Source: Micropterix aruncella
Taxonomy: Eukaryota > Arthropoda > Insecta > Lepidoptera > Micropterigidae
NCBI GenBank assembly: GCA_944548615.1
Contig: OX155961.1
Span: 27,376,414-27,440,413, forward strand
Length of the DNA stretch: 64,000 nucleotides
Direction: 5' to 3'
This document shows positions 55,745-62,794 of this stretch, in pieces. The first letter of the stretch is position 1. Each line of letters starts with the position of its first letter. Position numbers and translations under genes: made by a program. The notes beneath the pieces were generated by a model. It was not told the DNA's origin and ran no database searches. It worked only from the letters and a program-made list of their open reading frames with translations.

Positions 55745-56573
55745 TCAAACATGCTTAAACGCAACGTTGACACATCTACTAACTCGCAACCTCATGATTT
55801 TAGCAGCGATGTATAAAAGGTGTTGTGGGTCAGTAGCACGCCTATCAGTACGCCGAAGTTCGCTGGTAGCTTGCATGAATGGAGTAACAATAACACCATC
55901 TCTGTATGTTCGAAACTGACCGCCGTAGATTGTCGGAAAAGATAGTTCTTCCGCATGTTCATCCATTAAAATACTGACTGGCCTGTTATATTCACCGGGT
56001 GCTAGACTCAAAAAATAATCATCATTCCACAAAAGAGTTTGTTGCTGCGCAACTAAATTGTCTTCAATTGGCACGTGTTCACTTATTTCATCCATATTTA
56101 ATTGCGAAGTACGTTCATTGCCGGTAAAAAAAGATTCATCGATTTTAATGTCATGATAAATATAAAGAGGCGTAGAGACTAAATACGACAACCACTCTTT
56201 AATATGACTCTTATTAATAAGCCCGTGGACATAACTAGTTTTGTGAATCAACTTCTTTTTCAAATGCACATAAAAGCAATGGTCATCTTGAATGTTTCTT
56301 GGCAATTGTTTCACCATTGTATTAACTTCGACAGGAACATTAATTATCTGGCCATAAATACCGTACTGACCATTAACGTGTCTCAGTCTACGAATCTGCA
56401 TGAACGGTATTCTCGGTGAAATCAGTCGTTGCTCGATAAGGTTTAATGTTGGTAAATGTGATGAATTTTCAGATATGCAAAACCATTGTAGGTTGACATG
56501 AGAGGATTTTTTCTTTTTCCAAAGATGTATAACACGTAGAGCAGACTTGAACAATTTCACCAGGTGTGTAATT
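55745..56573 (-). pseudogene. Helentron exon 3 start: zinc-ribbon half, DUF6570-like region
   Basis: Exon 3 opens after an acceptor TTTTTTTAG (56580-56574) with NYTPGEIVQVCSTCYTSLEK. CSTC completes a Cys4 ribbon begun by CIIC in exon 2. A frameshift at about 56510-56522 (AAAAAGAAAAAA) moves to the frame of LNLIEQRLISPRIPFMQIRR, GQYGIYGQIINVPVEV and the PLYIYHDI region, i.e. the DUF6570-type domain found before Helitron Rep. LSFPTIYGGQFRTYRDG introduces the Rep N-terminal domain. The segment ends in an in-frame TGA (55747-55745) directly before CAAGGT, likely a CGA-to-TGA change. Both sides of the TGA are in the same frame. Confidence 0.85.
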
Positions 56574-56658
56574 CTAAAAAAATCAAATTCGTATTATCAA
56601 GTTATAGAAAGAAAAATATAAAGTGAATAATAAAAAAAAACTATATAATTAAGATTAC
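56574..56658 (-). other. Helentron intron 2 (85 bp)
   Basis: Donor CTGCAG/GTAATC (GT at 56658-56657), acceptor TTTTTTTAG/AATTAC (AG at 56575-56574). Splicing is phase 0 and joins CIIC...LKTILQ to NYTPGEIVQVCSTC, building a Cys4 zinc ribbon. That result is the main support. The unspliced frame runs only five more codons before a stop. Confidence 0.8.
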
Positions 56659-57544
56659 CTGCAGTATTGTTTTCAAAATACTTTCATGTTTACTGGTCGA
56701 CATTTTCAAGTCTCTTTTCCACCATAGTCTGTCGCAAATAATACAAGAATGACCAAATGAATTACTCGTAAAGTCTTTATAAAAATCAATATGACTTGTA
56801 CTGTGTTTATGATAATTTGTGTAAACTGGAATAGTACCATCAACAATAAAATCCATATTTTTTTCACCAATTCGATTTTCTCTATCAATCTCAATTTCAT
56901 TTTCATGATCGTTATGGTTATCTTCGGTAGGGTCTTCATTATAATTGTCACGCAATAGTTGAATATTGGCATCAACATGGGCTTCATTTTGGGTAGCGTC
57001 TTGTATTGTCTCCAATAAATCTGATACTTCATAAAAAGGTGTGAAATGTTGTTCACGAAGATGAAGATGAATCCAGTTTTGTGTATTATTCGCTTTAAAA
57101 TGACAAAAGATAGTGTCTTGATTCGTTGTAGTTATGTTGTAAAAACAATAATGTACACAAACATTTTGATTGTACATTTTTGAAAATAAGTACAAACAAT
57201 CCAAATCTCCGTAATCATTAGTGCTTGATAGAATGTTATATGCTTCTTGCGGATTGTGGCAGGAGTTTAAATAGGGTGAATCGCGTAACTGATTTCTCAA
57301 GTCACAAGTCTCAATTTGAATTTGCAAAACACTTATGAGCGAGTGGAATAGACAATTACCATCGCCAGGAATTCCTGTGTTCCTGTATAGAACAACTTCG
57401 GGAGTAATGCATTCATTACGCTGTTCATAAATTTGAAGTTGTTGGCTGTGAAATTGATTTTCTTGTAGCGTTACATTTTCTATATTTTCAACAGCTCTAC
57501 ATTGCACGACATTCTCTTCATTACTGTCCAATTTTTGTCTTTTC
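56659..57544 (-). CDS. Helentron exon 2: OTU-family cysteine protease domain
   Basis: Encodes the N-terminal OTU-like (deubiquitinase-type) cysteine protease domain of the Helentron protein. Numbering from spliced Met1, GIPGDGNCLFHS carries catalytic Cys86 and the QHFTPF motif carries His188. About 100 residues between these is normal for OTU domains. A YGDLDCLYLFSKMYN segment fits the OTU core. An acidic, low-complexity linker (about 200-260) leads to CIIC (289-292), the first half of the zinc ribbon. Intact, with no internal stop. The frame extends artificially to 57570 through the intron; the acceptor CTTCTTTTTTTACAG/G fixes the exon start. A role in cleaving ubiquitin-like host proteins is inference. 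Confidence 0.9.
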
Positions 57545-57557
57545 CTGTAAAAAAAGA

Positions 57558-58115
57558 AGTAGAATGTCAAGTTCGAAATTCAAAGCACAATACAAAATTT
57601 CGAAATTTTAATTCGAATTCCGATATTATCGAAATTTAATCGAAATTCTGAATTTCAAATGTCAAAATGTCAAGTTCGAAATTTGAAGTAGAATGAATAT
57701 TAAGTTCAAAATTTGAAGTAGAATGTCAAGTTCTAAATTCGAAGTAAAATGTCAAGTTCGAAATTCGACGTCGAATTGCAAGTTCGAAATTCGAAGTAAA
57801 ATATCAAGTTCGAAATTCGAAGTAAAATGTCAAGTTCGAAATTCGACGTAGAATTTCAAGTTCGAAATTCGAAGTAGAATGTCAAGTTCGAAATTCGAAG
57901 TAAAATGTCAAGTTCGAAATTCGAAGAAAAATTTCAAGTTCAAAATTCGACGTAGAATTTCAAGTTCGAAATTCGAAGTAGAATATCAAGTTCGAAATTC
58001 GAAGTAGAATGTCAAGTTCAAAATTCGAAGCACAATTTCAAGTTTGAAATTCGAAGTACGATTTCAAGTTCGAAATTTGAAATAGCATTCCAAGTTCGAA
58101 ATAAGAAGTAGTAGA
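57558..58115 (-). repeat. 26-bp minisatellite in Helentron intron 1
   Basis: About 20 diverged tandem copies of a unit like AAGTAGAATGTCAAGTTCGAAATTCG (26 bp). Each carries TTCGAA-type palindromes, so the array is rich in self-complementary steps. The first ~120 bp next to the OTU exon are the most diverged. Confidence 0.9.
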
Positions 58116-58660
58116 AATTAGAAAATAAAAGAAGGTTTAAAAACTGACAAATTTAATAAAAAGACTGTCTACCTACAGCGTTAGAGTCAGTATAAATATG
58201 GATGAGTCAGATATGCGCCTAACTAAGTTATAAGTAGAATTATTATGATTACTACTAGATTTTTGGCTAAAAACCACAAAATGATCTTATTGCAACAAAT
58301 AGGTACAACCCCCTCCAACCAAAGTATAATTTACGTCATACTACGAAAATCACGAATGAAAATTTGTCGCTTTATGAATGAATTTAGCAAATCGACGGTT
58401 CAACTTATACTTATGTGTAGGTACTTTTACCCGCAGGTTTCATATTGAAATCGACCCTAAATCGATTTTCAAAATCAATATTCAAGTTTGATCTAACAGT
58501 AATCACGTCAGTTTATGAAATAAAATGACGTATTTTATTTTATAACTGTTAATTAGTGAACTTGTTGCACGAAACCTATTCGTCTAGTCACCCCAATGTG
58601 ACGTCAGGCAAGGAACGTCAGAGCAGAGAAATGGTAATAATATACACGTAAAATAATACA
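58116..58660. other. Rest of Helentron intron 1
   Basis: AT-rich noncoding. The 67-codon plus-strand frame at 58245-58448 is antisense to the intron and unsupported. Confidence 0.5.
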
Positions 58661-58670
58661 CGTTACTTAC

Positions 58671-58735
58671 CTTAATAATCTATTTTTCTCCAGTACACGG
58701 CGTTTATGTTGTAAAAATTTTGATTTCCTGGCCAT
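58671..58735 (-). CDS. Helentron exon 1 (21 codons)
   Basis: Too short to stand out on its own. ATG at 58735-58733 starts MARKSKFLQHKRRVLEKNRL, then LAG / GTAAGT donor at the DNA level (…TTATTAAG/GTAAGT). The peptide is strongly basic, suggesting a nuclear-localisation-like N-terminus, and the phase fits exon 2 exactly (65 + 886 = 951 nt, 317 codons). The start context ACAAAATGG is good. Supported by splice consensus and phase, not by transcript data. Confidence 0.8.
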
Positions 58736-58858
58736 TTTGTTTTTTTTTAATAACGTAATTTATTTCGTGTTCTTTCGGAACACAATGTCAGAATCCTACC
58801 GTAACAGTAGCCGCGGTCATACTGTATTAATTCAATTTATTTCTGATATCAGATAACT

Positions 58859-58942
58859 GCGCTCTATCGGCAAATGTTGAAATTATTCCGAATCATATGG
58901 GGCTGGGGAATCAAATGATTCGGAATAATTCCGATAGGGCGC
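58859..58942 (-). promoter_or_regulatory. Large hairpin upstream of the Helentron gene
   Basis: Inner arms AATTATTCCGAATCAT (58881-58896) and ATGATTCGGAATAATT (58915-58930) are perfectly complementary. Outer arms 58859-58870 and 58931-58942 match except for one base, with a 10-nt bulge on one side. It lies about 125 bp upstream of the start codon, in the promoter or 5' region. Function unknown. Confidence 0.75.
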
Positions 58943-59362
58943 CGCGCACGAAAGTTATTCAATAAAGCAACAAAACCGGATATTATTCTTTTATTCTTTG
59001 ACTATTCGAAAAAAATCGTAGATAAAAAGATAGATAATTAAATTATCTTTAAAATGGTGCAGGTTTCATAATAATACGCCAGATAATATTTGCGTGGTAG
59101 TCGTTTTTGTGTTCGGTTAGACCTAATTTCACAAATTAATTACACTATGTAATTAAAACAAAATATAAAATATTCAAGGCTAAGAATATTAGGAAAATGT
59201 TCTTGTTTAACATATATTTTTTTCGAATCGTAAGCAGTACTCGTTTAGACGTAATTATCAGTTTAAAATCATTAATTTTCGTTAAGAAATTTTTTCATTC
59301 GGTCGCCGCGCTGGGCTAGGCCCGCGATAAAAGCTATGCAATAGCTTAAAAATACATAAAAG

Positions 59363-59398
59363 TCTACCTTAGTACGGGCATTACTCCAGCAAGGTAGA
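59363..59398 (-). promoter_or_regulatory. Helentron 5'-side terminal hairpin
   Basis: TCTACCTT (59363-59370) pairs with AAGGTAGA (59391-59398). It lies between the AAGCTATGCAATAGCTT inverted block and the 5' border of the element. Confidence 0.6.
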
Positions 59399-59462
59399 TT
59401 TTAATCTTATTAATCTAGTATTATAAATATGTGTGAAATATTAATAAATAAAATAAATAAAT

Positions 59463-59740
59463 ATCGTTTCAAACTGGTAGTCAGGGGCGAGGCTGCCAGC
59501 TGGTTACCTTTCTTATACAAAAATATTACAAAAATCTTTACAATATTTTTTTGTGGTAAAGTCATTTTTTTTAATTTAATATAGAAGTACATAACTTGAG
59601 AACTACTACGATCGAACCGGTCATACCAGAAATTTATAACGGTATCTGGTATTTTTTTCTCCCGTGGGGTAAACGCACAGACTTAGGGACAAGACAGTCC
59701 ACCATCTAACTACACCATCTAACTAATCCCGAAATCGATT
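59463..59740. repeat. Remainder of the X unit plus an inverted X scrap
   Basis: 59463-59516 continues the X unit broken by the Helentron (CAAACTGGTAGTCAGG, GGTTACCTTTC). 59666-59735 is a minus-strand X piece (GGGACAAGACAGTCCACC). Confidence 0.65.
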
Positions 59741-59774
59741 GCGACATGTTAACCATTCTGTCCATAAGAAAGAA

Positions 59775-59945
59775 ACTACTAGATGGATCATAAAAAGAAG
59801 AATTGTAGAATGATCGCATTGAAATTTGAAATATATAATATTAAAACCTCATTTTGTAAAACAATTAGATAATTATGAATAATTATTAGAAAGTTGGAGA
59901 ATTGAAAAAAACTCACTTAGGTATACAGCGATATCGACGTTTTAT
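59775..59945 (+). repeat. piggyBac-MITE-related fragment
   Basis: ATCATAAAAAGAAGAATTG, GCATTGAAATTTGAAATAT and CATTTTGTAAAACAATTAGATAATTATGAATAA match the inner part of the 306-bp MITE in the orientation of copy 2. Ends are not found. Confidence 0.55.
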
Positions 59946-60879
59946 CTCAAAATACGGAACCCTATCTGGAAATTATAAACACATTTGTGTACGTTATTAC
60001 ACGCTTTACCAAATCTATTAGTTTGTTTTATTTATTTTCATACAAATATACGAAGAGAAGCTACATAATATCTGAAGAGAAGCACAGATCCGAGCAATGG
60101 CAGCACTCGACTAAGTGCCCCCAAAATACAAACAATTATATTAGGGATTCTAGACTGCGAGAAGCATCAATGAATAATCTTACAATACAGAATTTATTCG
60201 TTTTTCTCACACATATCTAACAGGGGGTGGTTGCACTGTGATAGGCACATAGTAATTATACCTTGACTATTTTTATTTACAATATAATCACTAAGACATT
60301 TTATTTTACTTTTTGACAACCGTCACATTTTTTTTTGTTATTTTTGACATTAAATTTATTAATTTTATACTAAACAAACTTATTTTATCGGTATTTTAAA
60401 GAATTAATTACTCTGTGTTTTTTATCTGGTAAACTAAATGGTGAGACTCGATTTAATTCTACAATAATTCCTTCTTTATTTTTACGAGTAACCTTTTATG
60501 TTTTAATTATTAATAGAAGAATTTGATCATTAATGAAGAATTCAATGATATCACGGCCAAATGTAAATGTAATACAACTGTCTATACAACTATGTATTAG
60601 TTTTTAGGACAATAAATTATTTGATTTGATTTTGGTGTAAATTCAGTTCGTTGAGAGCGCGGTTTGTCGCGCCGCGCTCGTGCCCGTTTTGGGACGTTAC
60701 TGAGCATTGACTACAATACTTCGTACCTACCCGATTCGGGACGTTACTGTCTTGAGGGGTTAAAAACTCCTATTATCCTGTTTTTTTTGACGGACTGACA
60801 GCAAACATTTTATTTTTCATATGTTTATCTATTCAGGTTTCAGTGTGTATGTATTTCCATCGATAATCATTTAAAAATG
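59946..60879. other. No recognised gene; possible piggyBac end near 60735-60765
   Basis: A frame at 59987-60220 is unsupported. CCC-TTTTGGGACGTTACTG (60688) and CCCGATTCGGGACGTTACTG (60730) are direct repeats just before GTCTTGAGGGG/TTAA (60761-60764), suggestive of a piggyBac-type right end. No left partner was seen. Confidence 0.4.
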
Positions 60880-61120
60880 AAGTAAGGCTGCCAACAGCGA
60901 GCTCTCGGACTATCCGCACGGCGTATGTCCGACAGCGACAAGCCGACTCGCCGACATTCTCCGCACGCGGACGCTGTCATCTGTCAAACGGCGTCAAGCG
61001 CCGCGGCCAGCGACTGACCGACCGTGTCCGCGCGCGCACGGAATAATTCGTCCGATGTCGAACCTTACCACTGTCGCAAGTTTTTCAGCTAAGAGCGGCA
61101 CATGCCGTATCCCTGGGGCC
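60880..61120 (+). repeat. CpG-rich patch, partly repeated at 62.2 kb
   Basis: A GC-rich stretch. Its end (61033-61107: GCGCGCACGGAATAATTCG-TCCGATGTCGAACCTTACCAC...AAGAGCGGCACAT) is repeated at 62213-62286 with few changes. Direct repeats 1.18 kb apart flank LINE and L fragments. The element type is unknown. Confidence 0.55.
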
Positions 61121-61434
61121 CTCTAATTCTGTCCATCTATCTGAGGAATAGTGAAACGAGCATATGTTAAAATAGGCCTACATAGAATGAAAGAGTGTTT
61201 GTTGTGAATAATATTGGTGATTCGAAAATATTTCTGCATGTTTCGTAAGGAGCAATGTTTGTTACTATCTACTTTGAAGATAAGCCTTAAACTTTTAGCG
61301 TTTTTGATTATTTAAAAACAATTTTCTGTAAGTGTGACTAAATTAATGAAAAACGGGAACGAAAATTTATTATTTTTTTAATTTTAAAATCACTAAAACT
61401 GAAATAACCCGAAAACCATAAACTATTGTAACGG
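61121..61434. other. No recognised feature
   Basis: AT-rich linker. Confidence 0.35.
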
Positions 61435-61600
61435 TTAGCAACATATATAATTTTGCGACCACTATCACATGTGTAACATTTTTCACATTAATTCTGTCTG
61501 GCCTCATTAATAGCATAATTAACAAGAATTCGTAAATGCGTCTTTCGCCTCATCATTTTTTCAAACGTTTCTTTCAATACACAAATGTACTGCCTGTACT
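61435..61600 (+). repeat. Family L end fragment
   Basis: Starts TGTAACGGTTAGCAACATAT and continues through AATTCTGTCTGGCCT, GTCTTTCGC and CAAACGTTTCTT, the reverse of the 30.65-31.08 kb copy. It breaks off near 61600. Confidence 0.65.
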
Positions 61601-61740
61601 ATCTTAGGTACCTCTCTTCCAATACTATCTTAGGTAGGTAAATTTAGTAATAATACCCCTAGAATGTGTAACGTCCCTTCCGGGATGCAAAAGGTACGGC
61701 CGAGTTTTTACTTCACACGTTTAGGGGTTAAAAATATAGC
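61601..61740. other. Short unassigned stretch
   Basis: CTATCTTAGGTA is repeated at 61599 and 61624. AAAGGTACGGCC occurs here (61690) and again at 62160. Confidence 0.4.
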
Positions 61741-61965
61741 AACATTTATTTATTTATTTATTTATTGTAGGTAATGTATATAATATGCAACAAGCGTAAC
61801 ACAAATCATAATTAATGTCTACAATAAAACAGGGATTACAATTTAACTTAAAATTATTAAATCCACAGCAATTTATGTCACGCTTATATGTGATGATAGT
61901 CCCATGCCGCCCAACTAGATAAGAAATTGTTCCAGGGCAGGCATTCTAAACGTAGGCAAAATAAG
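61741..61965 (-). mobile_element. LINE 3' UTR and tail (family of 27536-27899)
   Basis: The tail complement ATTTATTTATTTATTTATTT (61745-61764) is followed by GCAACAAGCGTAACACAAATC, CACAGCAATTTATGTCACGC and CATGCCGCCCAACTAGATAAG, the reverse of the 27.7-kb UTR. Confidence 0.8.
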
Positions 61966-62330
61966 ACCAAATACCATACATGTTTGTTTAAAGCAGAAAC
62001 AAATATATAAAAAGTTTAAAAAAAACGAATATATTTTTTTATAATTTAAAATGGTCACCGAGAAAAAAGTTATATTAATATAAATAATTAAGAAATATAT
62101 ACAATAAACAATAAACGTACGACTCTACAACGTACTTAGGACATATCTTATAAATTATTAAAGGTACGGCCTGTCACAACTAACGGCATACCCCAACAGA
62201 GGTGCACAGTTGGCGCGCACGGAATAATTCGTCCGATGTCGAACCTTACCACTCTCACAAGTTTTTAAGTCAAGAGCGGCACATCTCGTCTGCTTGGCCC
62301 TTTTCTTTTATCTATAATAATGTAGAGTAT
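61966..62330. other. AT-rich stretch; second copy of the CpG-rich repeat at 62213-62286
   Basis: The repeat is paired with 61033-61107. The remainder is unassigned. Confidence 0.5.
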
Positions 62331-62337
62331 TATATTG

Positions 62338-62385
62338 CTCTATATAATCAATATACTCTATATAATCTATTGATTATATAGAGTA
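62338..62385. repeat. AT-rich hairpin in family V DNA
   Basis: CTCTATATAATCAATA and TATTGATTATATAGAG are perfect inverted repeats of 16 bp around a short spacer. They lie next to TATTATATTGCTTAA, the family V core. Confidence 0.8.
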
Positions 62386-62398
62386 TTATATTGCTTAA

Positions 62399-62704
62399 CC
62401 CTTGGAGTAAATGGGTATTTTCATGGATGCATCTGTCTCTTTTGCAGGATTTTCGGCGACATCGACCTTAAAGTACTATAACTACGAAACTACTACACCA
62501 ATCATAAAAAGAACAACTGCACAATGATTGCATTGAAATTTCGAATATAGAATATTGAAATATCATTTTGTAAAACAATTAGATAATTATGAATAAATAT
62601 GAGAACGTCAAAGAAGTGAAAAAAACGCGGAACCAGATCTGGTCGTATCATACTCAACGGATAATTGTTTCAGAACCAGATTTGGTCGTATCATACTCAA
62701 GGGG
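62399..62704 (-). mobile_element. piggyBac-type MITE, 306 bp, copy 2
   Basis: Flanked by TTAA (62395-62398, 62705-62708). It has the same length as copy 1 at 37556-37861, inverted, with one terminal base different by eye. The flanks join to TTGCTTAATGCCGTATTACG, resembling unoccupied family V sites at 28634 and 33760, which supports a clean TTAA insertion. Confidence 0.92.
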
Positions 62705-62794
62705 TTAATGCCGTATTACGTTTTAGCAGTTAGGATTTTATGCGAAGCGCAACGTGTAAATAATATGTCTCTGTTTAATATGTTAACAGTGCTC

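Larger units (their letters stand above)
57545..58670 (-). other. Helentron intron 1 (1126 bp)
   Basis: Donor AG/GTAAGTAACG (58672-58661) and acceptor TTTTTTTACAG (57555-57545) are both near consensus. The joined codon AG|G keeps frame into RKRQKLDSNEEN. About half of the intron is a 26-bp minisatellite. Confidence 0.82.
51426..59462 (-). mobile_element. Helentron (OTU / Rep / helicase / EEP), 8.0 kb
   Basis: A nearly full-length Helitron-superfamily element of the Helentron type, transcribed on the minus strand. The flanks join to restore the X sequence: ...CGGAGAT / ATCGTTTC... corresponds to CGGCGATATCCTTCC in the copy at 11.85 kb. Insertion was therefore between T and A without duplication, as expected for rolling-circle transposition. 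AAGCTATTGCATAGC lies 49-63 bp inside the low-coordinate end and is inverted at 59332-59346, a terminal-region inverted pair. The 3' side (low coordinates) has the hairpin GGCACTCGGGGACTGCC (51451-51467) then a T-rich end (on minus). The 5' side has a TCTACCTT...AAGGTAGA hairpin (59363-59398). The gene carries stops and frameshifts. Confidence 0.93.

Noticed and set aside
56706..57056. Second 116-codon minus-strand ORF over the OTU exon
   Set aside because: Lies in another frame of the OTU/linker coding region and is Ile/Met-rich; a shadow of exon 2.
57558..58115. 26-bp array as a centromeric or stand-alone satellite
   Set aside because: It lies fully within an intron defined by good donor and acceptor sites of the Helentron gene, and no second copy is in the window.
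58245..58448. Plus-strand ORF in Helentron intron 1
   Set aside because: Antisense to the intron, AT-rich, no motif.
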